A stretch of 64,000 nucleotides of DNA. Origin: Rhizobium sp. FKL33 (lineage in GTDB: Bacteria > Pseudomonadota > Alphaproteobacteria > Rhizobiales > Rhizobiaceae). Below, one piece after another: positions 45,204 to 53,838 of the stretch. The position numbers and the translations under genes were made by a program. The stretch is taken from contig NZ_STFX01000024.1 in NCBI RefSeq assembly GCF_005222915.1, forward strand, positions 164,590 through 228,589, written 5' to 3'. Below the pieces are notes generated by a model that had not been told where the DNA came from, made no database searches, and saw only the letters and a list, made by a program, of their open reading frames with translations. Each line of letters opens with the position of its first letter. Within the stretch, counting starts at the first letter, position 1.

Positions 45204-46024
45204 ACGCCAACGCATCGCAGGCTGCGGCGATTGAGGATGATCAGGGCGTGAACGACACGATCGACGCCTTTCACTTCGGCCGCTTCTACCTCGTCCAACC
45301 CAAGGGGCGCGGCCATCGCTCCGGCATGGACGCCATGTTGCTGGCCGCGATGGTGGATGCGGACGGGCCGATCGACGTCGCCGACCTCGGCGCGGGCGCG
45401 GGCGCGGCGGGCCTGGGCGTCGCTGCGCGGCTCGAGGCGGCGCGGGTGACGCTGGTCGAGAAATCCCCTGACATGATCGCCTATGCGGAAAAGACGCTGG
45501 CTTTGCCGGAAAACGCTCCCGTCGCCTCCCGCGCCCGGCTGATCGAGGCCGATGTGACCCTGAAAGGTCGCGAACGGGTGGCCGCGGGTCTGCCGGACGA
45601 CATGTTCAACCATGTGATCATGAACCCGCCCTTCAACCATGCCGGCGACCGGCGCGCGCCGGATGGTCTGAAAGCGCAAGCGCATGTGCTGCAGGACGGG
45701 CTGTTCGACGCCTGGATCCGCACCGCCGGCGCCATCCTGAAACCCGGCGGCCAGATGTCGCTGATCGCAAGACCGGAATCGATCGCCGAGATCATGAGCG
45801 CCTGCGGCAAGCGCTTCGGCGGACTGGAATTCACGATGATCCACCCCCGCCAGGGCGAAAGCGCCATCCGGCTGCTGGTCAACGGGATCAAGGGATCACG
45901 GGCGCGGCCGGTGTTTCGCGCACCTGTTTTCATGCATCCGGAAGGTTCGCATAAATTCCTTCCCGATGTCGACGACCTCAACAATGGCCGCGCGGCCTAT
46001 CGCCGGCTCGCGCCGCGCCGCTAG
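45200..46024 (+). CDS. TrmN6-like SAM-dependent methyltransferase
   Basis: Methyltransferase of 274 residues. SAM is bound by VADLGAGAGAAGLGVAAR, and VIMNPPFN is the catalytic N-P-P-F motif of N6-adenine or exocyclic amine methyltransferases. It is closest to TrmN6/YfiC, which methylates A37 of tRNA-Val. Translationally coupled to DUF2007. The identity of the RNA target is by family similarity only. Confidence 0.88.
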   Translation: MNANASQAAAIEDDQGVNDTIDAFHFGRFYLVQPKGRGHRSGMDAMLLAAMVDADGPIDVADLGAGAGAAGLGVAARLEAARVTLVEKSPDMIAYAEKTLALPENAPVASRARLIEADVTLKGRERVAAGLPDDMFNHVIMNPPFNHAGDRRAPDGLKAQAHVLQDGLFDAWIRTAGAILKPGGQMSLIARPESIAEIMSACGKRFGGLEFTMIHPRQGESAIRLLVNGIKGSRARPVFRAPVFMHPEGSHKFLPDVDDLNNGRAAYRRLAPRR

Positions 46025-46093
46025 GGCCTTCCAAAGGGGCTCGCGCTCTCCTATATCCGTCTGAACGACCGCACGCAGGATCAGGAACAATCA

Positions 46094-46957
46094 ATGGGTT
46101 TTCTCAGCCGTCTCATTCCCGCCCGCTTCCGCAAGAAGAAGGTCAAGATCCCTGTGGTGCGGCTGTCGGGGGTGATCCAGGCGGGGGGCAGCCAGTTCAG
46201 GCCGGCGCTCAATCTCGCCAATGTCGAGGAATTGCTGGAAGACGCTTTTGAGACCAAGAAGGCGCCGGCGGTGGCCATCGCCATCAATTCGCCCGGCGGA
46301 TCGCCGGTGCAGTCACGGCAGATCTTCTACAAGATCCGCGCGCTCGCCAAGAAGCATGAGAAGAAAGTGCTGGTGTTCGTCGAGGATGTCGCCGCCTCCG
46401 GCGGTTATCTGATCGCGCTCGCCGGCGACGAAATCATCGCCGACCCGACCTCGATCGTCGGATCGATCGGCGTCATCTCCGGCGGCTTCGGCTTTACCGA
46501 ACTGATCAAGAAAGTTGGCGTCGAACGCCGCATCTACACGGCCGGGGAAAACAAGTCGGTGCTCGATCCGTTCATGCCCGAAAAGGAAAGCGATATCGCG
46601 CATCTGAAATCGCTGCAGCTCGACGTGCACAAAGTGTTCATCGACATGGTCAAGGAAAGCCGCGCCGGCAAGCTGGCCGAGGACGACACGCTGTTCACCG
46701 GCCTGTTCTGGTCCGGCGAGAAGGGTCTGGCGCTCGGTCTCGTCGATGCGCTCGGCGATATGGAAACCGAACTGCGCTTGCGTTATGGTGACGATGTCGA
46801 GATCGAACAGGTCGAGGCCTCGCGCGGCTTCGTGGCCCGGATGATTTCCGGGCGTTCGACCGCGCCGCAATTGGGCGGACAAATCGGCGCCGGCGCCGCG
46901 GAAGCGGCGATCTCGACCGCGGAGGAGCGGCTCTGGTGGAGCCGATACGGACTTTAG
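46094..46957 (+). CDS. S49 family serine peptidase (SppA/SohB-like)
   Basis: Peptidase of 287 residues. The Ser-Lys dyad is visible: Ser102 in DVAASGGYLIALAGD and Lys154 in Y-T-A-G-E-N-K-S-V-L-D-P-F, as in SppA. INSPGGSP forms the oxyanion region. There is no clear signal peptide or membrane helix, unlike classic SppA, so it may act from the cytosol on membrane peptides. The following small membrane-protein gene begins 9 bases later and is probably in the same operon. Confidence 0.92.
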   Translation: MGFLSRLIPARFRKKKVKIPVVRLSGVIQAGGSQFRPALNLANVEELLEDAFETKKAPAVAIAINSPGGSPVQSRQIFYKIRALAKKHEKKVLVFVEDVAASGGYLIALAGDEIIADPTSIVGSIGVISGGFGFTELIKKVGVERRIYTAGENKSVLDPFMPEKESDIAHLKSLQLDVHKVFIDMVKESRAGKLAEDDTLFTGLFWSGEKGLALGLVDALGDMETELRLRYGDDVEIEQVEASRGFVARMISGRSTAPQLGGQIGAGAAEAAISTAEERLWWSRYGL

Positions 46958-46966
46958 GATCTGAAC

Positions 46967-47167
46967 GTGGGTTTTTCGAAGATCATCTTCGTCGTCGTGA
47001 TCGGGCTTGTCGGCTGGATGGTCTACAAGAAATTCGTCGCCGACGCATTGAAACTGGCCAAGGCCAACGCCGCCAAGCGGCGCGAGACCGAGACCGGGGC
47101 GATCGGCACGCTGGTCAAGGATCCGGCGACGGGCGAATATCGTGTCAAGCGCCCCGACGAAGCCTAG
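46967..47167 (+). CDS. Small single-span membrane protein
   Basis: Protein of 66 residues starting at GTG 46967. One membrane helix, residues about 5-20 (IIFVVVIGLVGWMVY), followed by a basic stretch and a tail with PATGEYRVKRPDE. Its place directly behind the S49 peptidase gene suggests an accessory or membrane-anchor role; that is inference. The last 23 bases overlap the 3' end of the convergent P-type ATPase gene. Confidence 0.7.
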   Translation: MGFSKIIFVVVIGLVGWMVYKKFVADALKLAKANAAKRRETETGAIGTLVKDPATGEYRVKRPDEA

Positions 47168-49778
47168 AGCGCCGCCTCACCGCCTTTTCGGTCTCCATCG
47201 CCAGCAAGAGAGCTGCGGCGGGCGCGAGCAGCATCGCCCATTCCTCGAAGGTCACGGGACTGATTCCGAGCGTGCCGGAGAGGCCGGGCACATACATGGC
47301 CCCGACATGCAGAAGCTGGGTGATCGCGACGCCCGCAAGCAGCAGGGGATTTGAGAAAAAGCGCCGGCTGAACAGACTGGCCCGCTCGCTGCGGGCGCTC
47401 AGCGTCAGCACATTTTCGAACATCACGAACAGCAGAAGCAGTTCGTTGCGGATCGTCTCGATCGGCGCGCCAGCCTGAAGCCGCCAATAATAGAGAGCAA
47501 AGCCGCCGCCGGCCATCAGCAGCGCGGCAAACACGATGCGCCCGATCATCACGCGATCGAAGATCGGCTGGTCCGGCCGGCGCGGAGGCTGAGCGAGTTC
47601 GTCGCCTTCCGCCTGTTCAGCGGCGAGCGCCACATCCTGAACGCCATTGGTGACGAGATTGAGCCAGAGAAGCTGGACGGCCAGCAGCGGCATCGGCAGG
47701 CCGAGCGGCACGGTGAACAGAAACAGCAGCACCTCCGCCGCGCCCGTCGCCACCAGCATGAAGATGACTTTGCGGATATTGGCGAAGGCGACGCGACCCT
47801 CGCGCACGCCCGCGACGATGGAGGCGAAATTGTCGTCGGTGACGATGATATCGGCGCTTTCCCGGGCGATATCCGTGCCCTTGCGGCCCATGGCGACGCC
47901 GGCATGAGCGTTTTTCAGCGCCGGCGCATCGTTGACGCCATCGCCGGTGACGGCGACGATATGTCCGCGCCGGGCCAGCGACCGGACGATGGCGAGCTTC
48001 TGCAGCGGCTCGACCCGCGCATAAATGCGCGCCTTGGCCGTAAGCGCGTCGACCGCCGCCGGTCCCTTCGCCTCGGCCTCGGCCAGCTGCGGGCCGGTCA
48101 CGATCTCGTCGTCCTCAGCCCGAAGACCGGCTTCGCGGGCTATGGCGGCGGCGGTGACCGGATCATCGCCGGTGACCACGGCCACGCCGATGCCGGCGGC
48201 GGCGCAGGCCGCCATCGCCTGGGGAACTTCCGGCCGCAGCGGGTCCTTCATGCCGGCGAGACCGAGAAAGGTCAGCCCCGCGAGATGCGCGCCGGTAAGC
48301 TGCCCGCTGGCGCCCGAGGCGATCCGGCCCTCCGCAAAGGCCAGCACCCGCAATCCGCGCTCCGCCATCGCATCCTTCTGCGCGGCCAGCAGAGCGCGAT
48401 CGATCGGTTGGTCGTCTTCGCCGATCGCCATTGCGTCGGCCATGGCGGCGAGCGTTTCCGGCGCACCCTTGACGAAAATCCTGATTTCGTCGCCCGCATC
48501 ATGGAAAGAGGCGGCGTATTTCAGATCCGGCTCGTAAGGGATGCGGCTGAGCAGCGGATGGTCGGCCAGCACATCGGCATGGATCAGGCCGCCTTTGCGC
48601 GCGGCGTGCAGGAGGGCGACGTCGACGCTGTCGCCCAGCCCGCGCCAGCCCTCTTCTTCCGACACCAGACTGGCTTCATTGGGAAGGCAGGCGGCGCGTA
48701 GAAGCCGCGCCATACGAGGGCCGGCCTGCGGATGGGCATGCGACAGAGGCGGCTCGTCCTCGATCGACTGAGGCGGGCGGTGATCCTCGAGCGTGATTTC
48801 GGAGCCGTCCGGCAGGAGAATGTCGGTGACGGTCAGCTCGTTCATGGTCAGCGTGCCGGTCTTGTCGGTGGCGATCATGGTGCATGACCCCAGCGATTCG
48901 ATCGCCGGCATGTTGCGCATGATCACATTGCGACGCGCCATGCGCCGCATGGCGATGGCAAGCGCCACGGTGATCGCCACCGGCAATCCCTCGGGAATGG
49001 CGCTGACGGCGAGACCGACCGACACCATGAACAGCTCGGCAAGCGGCATGCCGCGCAGCCAGCCGGCGGCGATCAGCAGCACGGCTGCAACGAGCACCGC
49101 AATCGCCAGATTTTTCGAAAAGCGTTCAAGCCGGACGAGCAAGGGCGGGCGTTCGCTCTGGGATCCGCTGATTGCGGCGGCGATCTTACCGAACTCGGTC
49201 GCCAGCCCCGTCGCCACCGCCTCGCCCAGACCCCGACCGCGCGTGACCATCGATCCGGAAAAGGCGGTGGAGGCCCTGAGATCGCCCTGGTCGTCGTCGC
49301 GCGGCCATTTGCGCACCGCATCGGGTTCGCCCGTCAGCAGCGACTCGTCGCAGCGGAGGTCATTGACCTCGATGAGCCTGAGATCGGCGGGCACGCGTCC
49401 GCCCGCCTCAAGGCAGACGAGATCGCCCGGAACGAGATCGCGGGCGGGAAGTTCCTGGCGCTCGCCGTCGCGGATGACGATCGCCCGCGCCTCTTCCATC
49501 TGCCGAAGCGCTGCCGCCGCCTTGCCCGCCTGAAACTCCTGCACGGCCCCGATCAGACCATTCGCCAGCAGAACCACGCCGATGAAACCGGCATCCTCGA
49601 CATCGCCGAGAAAAACCGAGAGGGCCGCGGCGGCAAGCAGGATGTAGATCAGCGGACTGAGAAACTGACGGAGAAAAACGCGAAAGAAGGACGGGGATTT
49701 CCGTTCCGGCAAGGCATTGGGGCCGAATTGGAGACGGCGCGCAGCGGCTTGATCGTTTGTCAGGCCTTGTCTGTCCAT
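47145..49778 (-). CDS. P2-type cation-transporting ATPase (Ca2+-ATPase-like)
   Basis: Membrane pump of 877 residues. Residue Asp305 in D-K-T-G-T-L-T is phosphorylated; L-T-G-E-P (residues 148-152) is the actuator motif; IPEGLP (261-266) in M4 is typical of P2A/P2C pumps; TGDGVNDAPALKNAHAGVAM is the hinge. The C-terminal cation ATPase domain adds four helices. P2 pumps of bacteria mostly move Ca2+ or Mn2+ out, but bacterial sequences of this kind are rarely tested. It sits between genes that lie close together in rhizobia (S49 peptidase and glyQ), suggesting later insertion. Confidence 0.93.
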   Translation of the reverse strand: MDRQGLTNDQAAARRLQFGPNALPERKSPSFFRVFLRQFLSPLIYILLAAAALSVFLGDVEDAGFIGVVLLANGLIGAVQEFQAGKAAAALRQMEEARAIVIRDGERQELPARDLVPGDLVCLEAGGRVPADLRLIEVNDLRCDESLLTGEPDAVRKWPRDDDQGDLRASTAFSGSMVTRGRGLGEAVATGLATEFGKIAAAISGSQSERPPLLVRLERFSKNLAIAVLVAAVLLIAAGWLRGMPLAELFMVSVGLAVSAIPEGLPVAITVALAIAMRRMARRNVIMRNMPAIESLGSCTMIATDKTGTLTMNELTVTDILLPDGSEITLEDHRPPQSIEDEPPLSHAHPQAGPRMARLLRAACLPNEASLVSEEEGWRGLGDSVDVALLHAARKGGLIHADVLADHPLLSRIPYEPDLKYAASFHDAGDEIRIFVKGAPETLAAMADAMAIGEDDQPIDRALLAAQKDAMAERGLRVLAFAEGRIASGASGQLTGAHLAGLTFLGLAGMKDPLRPEVPQAMAACAAAGIGVAVVTGDDPVTAAAIAREAGLRAEDDEIVTGPQLAEAEAKGPAAVDALTAKARIYARVEPLQKLAIVRSLARRGHIVAVTGDGVNDAPALKNAHAGVAMGRKGTDIARESADIIVTDDNFASIVAGVREGRVAFANIRKVIFMLVATGAAEVLLFLFTVPLGLPMPLLAVQLLWLNLVTNGVQDVALAAEQAEGDELAQPPRRPDQPIFDRVMIGRIVFAALLMAGGGFALYYWRLQAGAPIETIRNELLLLFVMFENVLTLSARSERASLFSRRFFSNPLLLAGVAITQLLHVGAMYVPGLSGTLGISPVTFEEWAMLLAPAAALLLAMETEKAVRRRSRLRRGA

Positions 49779-49932
49779 CCTGCGGTCCTTCCCGATGTTG
49801 CGCCGAATACTGCAGGGGAAGCGTCCGACGCGCCTTGAAGCAGATCAATTTGAGCCCCACAAAATCAAGCGGATCGCTTGACAGCCGACGGGAAATATCT
49901 AGAACATTTAGAGAACATACATGGAGGACAGC

Positions 49933-50316
49933 ATGCTCGACCATATCGGTTTTCCGGTTTCGGACTATCAACGCGCCCGCGCTTTCTACGATGCGATCAT
50001 GCCGGCCATCGGCGCGGGGCGGATGATGGAGGTGACGGCGGAGATGACGGGCGGGGCGGCGCATGCCGGCTACGGCGTCGACAAACCGGATTTCTGGATC
50101 AGCAGCGGCGGGCCGGTGACCGGCGTGCTGCATATCGCCTTCCAGGCCAAGGACCGCGCTGCGGTGCGCGCCTTCCATGAAGCTGCGATGGCCGCAGGGG
50201 CAAGGGACAATGGCGCGCCGGGGCTGCGGCCGCATTATCACGAGAATTATTACGGCGCCTTCGTGCTCGATCCGGATGGCCATAACATCGAAGCCGTCTG
50301 CCATCTGCCGGAGTGA
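49933..50316 (+). CDS. VOC family protein (glyoxalase/extradiol dioxygenase fold)
   Basis: Small protein of 127 residues. MLDHIGFPVSDYQRARAFYD at the start with the first metal His, G-V-L-H-I-A-F-Q-A-K-D-R in the middle, and FVLDPDGHNIEAVCH at the end follow the vicinal-oxygen-chelate pattern of a single module pair. Likely a dimeric lyase or binding protein; the substrate is unknown. ATG 49933 has GGAGG; a start at 49921 would include that site. Confidence 0.88.
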   Translation: MLDHIGFPVSDYQRARAFYDAIMPAIGAGRMMEVTAEMTGGAAHAGYGVDKPDFWISSGGPVTGVLHIAFQAKDRAAVRAFHEAAMAAGARDNGAPGLRPHYHENYYGAFVLDPDGHNIEAVCHLPE

Positions 50317-50409
50317 TGGCGGCGGGACGCGGCGCTTGACACGGCAAGGGCCTTGACCCTTCCCGCCCGCCATGGCACTCAGCCGCCAGCAATTGCCGAG
50401 GTAGATGTC

Positions 50410-51357
50410 ATGTCCGCGATCCCTGATCATATGAACCCGAAGCGCTCGTTCCAGGCGCTGATCCTGACCCTGCATAACTATTGGGCGGACAAGGGTTGCG
50501 CGGTTCTGCAGCCTTACGACATGGAAGTGGGCGCCGGCACGTTCCATCCGGCGACCACGCTGCGCGCGCTCGGCCCCAAGCCATGGAAGGCCGCCTATGT
50601 GCAGCCGTCCCGTCGTCCCTCGGACGGACGCTATGGGGAAAACCCGAACCGGCTGCAGCATTACTATCAGTATCAGGTGATCCTGAAGCCCAATCCGTCG
50701 AACCTGCAGGAGCTCTATCTCGGCTCGCTGGCGGCGATCGGGCTGGATCCGCTCCTGCATGACATCCGCTTCGTCGAAGACGACTGGGAAAGCCCGACGC
50801 TGGGCGCCTGGGGTCTCGGCTGGGAATGCTGGTGCGACGGCATGGAAGTCAGCCAGTTCACCTATTTCCAGCAGGTCTGCGGCATCGAATGCTCGCCGGT
50901 GGCGGGCGAACTGACCTATGGTCTCGAGCGGCTCGCCATGTATGTGCAGGGCGTCGACAATGTCTACGACCTCAACTTCAATGGCCGCGAGGGCGCCGAG
51001 AAGATCTCCTATGGCGACGTCTTCCTGCAGGCCGAGCAGGAATATTCTCGGCATAACTTCGAATACGCCAATACCGAGATGCTGCACCGGCATTTCATCG
51101 ACGCCGAAAAGGAATGCCAAGCGCTGCTGGCCGCAGGCGCGCCCGGAGACCAGGACAATCAGCGCCTGCACAAATGCGTGCTGCCGGCCTATGACCAGTG
51201 CATCAAGGCGAGCCATGTTTTCAACCTGCTCGACGCGCGCGGCGTGATCTCGGTGACGGAACGCCAGAGCTATATCCTGCGCGTGCGCACGCTGGCCAAA
51301 GCCTGCGGCGAAGCCTTCCTGCTGACCGACGCCGGCGGGGTCAACTGGACGGCGTAA
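50410..51357 (+). CDS. glyQ: Glycine-tRNA ligase alpha subunit
   Basis: Protein of 315 residues, the catalytic subunit of the tetrameric bacterial Gly[20 protein letters not shown] and [23 protein letters not shown] are highly conserved class II motif regions, as is [19 protein letters not shown] 50410 has GAGGT seven bases upstream; ATG 50431 would also serve. glyS lies about 4.7 kb downstream, with aroA, a membrane-protein gene and a two-component pair in between; in most bacteria the two are adjacent. Confidence 0.97.
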   Translation: MSAIPDHMNPKRSFQALILTLHNYWADKGCAVLQPYDMEVGAGTFHPATTLRALGPKPWKAAYVQPSRRPSDGRYGENPNRLQHYYQYQVILKPNPSNLQELYLGSLAAIGLDPLLHDIRFVEDDWESPTLGAWGLGWECWCDGMEVSQFTYFQQVCGIECSPVAGELTYGLERLAMYVQGVDNVYDLNFNGREGAEKISYGDVFLQAEQEYSRHNFEYANTEMLHRHFIDAEKECQALLAAGAPGDQDNQRLHKCVLPAYDQCIKASHVFNLLDARGVISVTERQSYILRVRTLAKACGEAFLLTDAGGVNWTA

Positions 51358-51443
51358 GCCGTCCGCCGCAGACAATTCGCATCCGGCCCTCGCCGTGATA
51401 TCGACGGGGCCGGCTCCCACGCACCGCTCTTTCGGATCGCCTG

Positions 51444-52700
51444 ATGACGCTTGAGAAACTCACCATCGTCCCGACCTCCAAGCCGCTCGAAGGCCGCGTG
51501 AGCCCACCGGGCTCGAAGTCGATCACCAATCGCGCGCTGCTGCTTGCTGGCCTCGCCAAGGGCGTGAGCCGGCTGACCGGCGCGCTGAAGAGCGACGACA
51601 CCCGCTATATGGCCGAGGCGCTGCGCGCCATGGGCGTGACGGTCGACGAGCCCGACGCGACAACCTTCGTCGTCACCAGCGACGGCGTCTGGAAAGAACC
51701 TGCTACGCCGTTGTTTCTCGGCAATGCCGGCACGGCGACGCGCTTCCTGACGGCGGCGGTGGCGCTCGCCAAGGGGCGCTTCGTGGTGGATGGCGACCAG
51801 CATATGCGCAAGCGGCCGATCCTGCCGCTGGTCGAGGCGCTGCGCTCGCTCGGCGTCAAGATCGAGGCGCCGACCGGCTGCCCGCCGGTGACCGTTGACG
51901 CCGAGGGACGCTTCACCACCAATCGCGTGGTGATCGACGCCGGCCTTTCCAGCCAGTATGTCTCGGCGCTGCTGATGGCCGCGCCGCTCGCCAGCGAACC
52001 CTTCGACATCGAACTCGCCGGCGCCGAGATTGGCGCGCGCGGCTATATCGACCTGACGCTCGCCTCGATGCGCGCTTTCGGCGCCGAGGTCGAGCAGACC
52101 TCGCCCGCCACCTGGCGCGTGCAGCCCACCGGCTATGTCGCCGCCGATTACCATATCGAGCCTGACGCCTCGGCCGCCACCTATCTCTGGGCGGCGGAAG
52201 CGCTCACCGGTGGCAAGATCGATATCGGCGTGGACGCCGGCGCCTTCACCCAGCCGGACGCCAAGGCCTATGAGGTCATCTCCGCCTTCCCGCATATTCC
52301 CGCCGTGATCGACGGCTCGCAGATGCAGGACGCGATCCCGACCATCGCCGTGCTCTCAGCCTTCAACGAAACGCCGGTGCGCTTCGTCGGCATCGCCAAT
52401 CTGCGCGTCAAGGAATGCGACCGCATCCGCGCTTTGTCGACCGGCCTCAACGCCATCCGTCCGGGGCTGGCGACCGAAGAGGGCGACGACCTGATCGTGG
52501 CCTCGGACCCGAGCCTGATCGGCCAGCGCCTGCCGGCCGAGATCGACACTTTCGCCGATCACCGCATCGCCATGAGCTTTGCGCTGGCCGGCCTCAAGAT
52601 CGACGGCGTCACCATTCTCGATCCGCTCTGCGTGGGCAAGACCTATCCGGATTACTGGAAGGCGCTGGGCTCGCTCGGAGTGGAACTCGTCGAAGGCTGA
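51444..52700 (+). CDS. aroA: 3-phosphoshikimate 1-carboxyvinyltransferase (EPSP synthase)
   Basis: Enzyme of 418 residues, the sixth step of the shikimate pathway. Conserved sites: PGSKSITNRALLLA with the substrate Lys25, HMRKRPI, SSQYVSALLMAAPL, DGSQMQDAIPTIAVL with the catalytic Asp, RVKECDRI, and DTFADHRIAM. The loop usually GNAGTAMRPL is GNAGTATRFL: residue 99 is Thr rather than Met and residue 101 is Phe rather than Pro, numbered as in E. coli because the alignment here is ungapped. Substitutions at 101 are known to alter glyphosate binding. No other aro genes are near. Confidence 0.95.
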   Translation: MTLEKLTIVPTSKPLEGRVSPPGSKSITNRALLLAGLAKGVSRLTGALKSDDTRYMAEALRAMGVTVDEPDATTFVVTSDGVWKEPATPLFLGNAGTATRFLTAAVALAKGRFVVDGDQHMRKRPILPLVEALRSLGVKIEAPTGCPPVTVDAEGRFTTNRVVIDAGLSSQYVSALLMAAPLASEPFDIELAGAEIGARGYIDLTLASMRAFGAEVEQTSPATWRVQPTGYVAADYHIEPDASAATYLWAAEALTGGKIDIGVDAGAFTQPDAKAYEVISAFPHIPAVIDGSQMQDAIPTIAVLSAFNETPVRFVGIANLRVKECDRIRALSTGLNAIRPGLATEEGDDLIVASDPSLIGQRLPAEIDTFADHRIAMSFALAGLKIDGVTILDPLCVGKTYPDYWKALGSLGVELVEG

Positions 52701-52819
52701 CTGGGCCATCGCCAAGCGGCTTGACGTTTGCACACGGAAGAATGACTTCGACAGTTGACAATTCGATGCCCTGATTGCGACGGTGCGGCACTCTTGCAAT
52801 CCTTGCGATTGGACGGTCG

Positions 52820-53440
52820 ATGAAATTTTCTGCCTGGATCGTGCGGCGGGGGCCGCAAAGTTTTGTCGCCGCCGGTCTTGTCGCCTATGCCTGTTGGCTG
52901 TTGGACGACACTCTCGTATTCTGGCCGAGCTGGGCTTCAGGCAACCGACTGGTGTTGGAATTCGTCTATGGGCCGGGGCCGGAAATACTGAGCTATCTGG
53001 GGCTCATCACCTCTTTCGCCACCACGATCATCATGTCGGCCTGGATTTATGGGGCAGTGAAGCTCCTGCGGCGGGAAAACGATAACTTCAGTCTTTCACC
53101 CTGGGTCGCATCCCTGAGCATTTATGCGCCCGTGCTGATTTACATCATGCCGCTCTTCGCACTCAGTCAGATCGCCTTGCACACCAAAAGCGCCGGCGAG
53201 CAACCCGTAAAACGGCCATTTCACCTCGGAGCAATGGCCGGAGCGCTCTTCTCTTTACGCTTCATCCTTTCAAAAGCCATCACCCTGACGCAGGAGACTC
53301 CCGTTTCGGAAAACGTCGCCCTTGCTATCGACATCAGTTCATTCGTCGTCCAACTCGCCTTCTTCGTGACGACCATCCTTTTCATGCGGCGCATGCAGCG
53401 CCTGCATCTGGACATGCTCGCCGAGAGGCCGGTCGCCTAA
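52820..53440 (+). CDS. Hypothetical membrane protein with about four to five helices
   Basis: Protein of 206 residues from ATG 52820 (G-G-A-C-G-G upstream). Membrane segments: about 12-32, 50-75, 90-113 and 175-200, possibly one more. It shows no motif I can name. The charge pattern puts the short N-terminus (K-F-S-A-W-I-V-R-R) inside. Its 3' end overlaps the convergent response regulator gene by four bases. Function not recognised. Confidence 0.65.
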   Translation: MKFSAWIVRRGPQSFVAAGLVAYACWLLDDTLVFWPSWASGNRLVLEFVYGPGPEILSYLGLITSFATTIIMSAWIYGAVKLLRRENDNFSLSPWVASLSIYAPVLIYIMPLFALSQIALHTKSAGEQPVKRPFHLGAMAGALFSLRFILSKAITLTQETPVSENVALAIDISSFVVQLAFFVTTILFMRRMQRLHLDMLAERPVA

Positions 53441-53838
53441 AACTCCAGCCCCGCCGCGACCCGGTTTTCGATCCGGAGAGCGAGGCCCTGGATCTTGGCC
53501 ATCAGCACATCGAAATCGATGGGCTTGGTCATGTAGTTGTCGGCGCCGGCGCGCATGCCTTCGAGCATCTTTTCCCGGTCGGCGAGCGCGGTCAGGAAGA
53601 TGAAGGGCATGTTGGCGAATTGCGGATAGTTGATCTGCAATTCCGCCAGAAGCTCGGTCCCGTCCATCTCCGGCATGGTGATGTCGGAGATGACGATATC
53701 AGGCCGGTGCTGTAGAATTTTCTCCAGCCCTTCCTTGCCGTTGGAGGCCTGAAGCACGCGCAGGCCGGCGTCTTCCAACTCCTCGGTGATCAGCTCGCGG
53801 ACGTCCATTTCGTCTTCGACGCAGAGAATGGTGATCAT
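53437..53838 (-). CDS. Single-domain response regulator
   Basis: CheY-like receiver of 133 residues with no output domain. Acidic pocket E8-D9-E10, phospho-acceptor Asp52 in V-I-S-D-I-T-M-P-E-M-D-G, Thr83 and Lys105 (T-K-P). It begins four bases before the end of the histidine kinase gene, so the two are coupled and the kinase is its evident partner. The signal must pass to another protein, for example by binding or by a phosphorelay. Confidence 0.93.
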   Translation of the reverse strand: MITILCVEDEMDVRELITEELEDAGLRVLQASNGKEGLEKILQHRPDIVISDITMPEMDGTELLAELQINYPQFANMPFIFLTALADREKMLEGMRAGADNYMTKPIDFDVLMAKIQGLALRIENRVAAGLEF

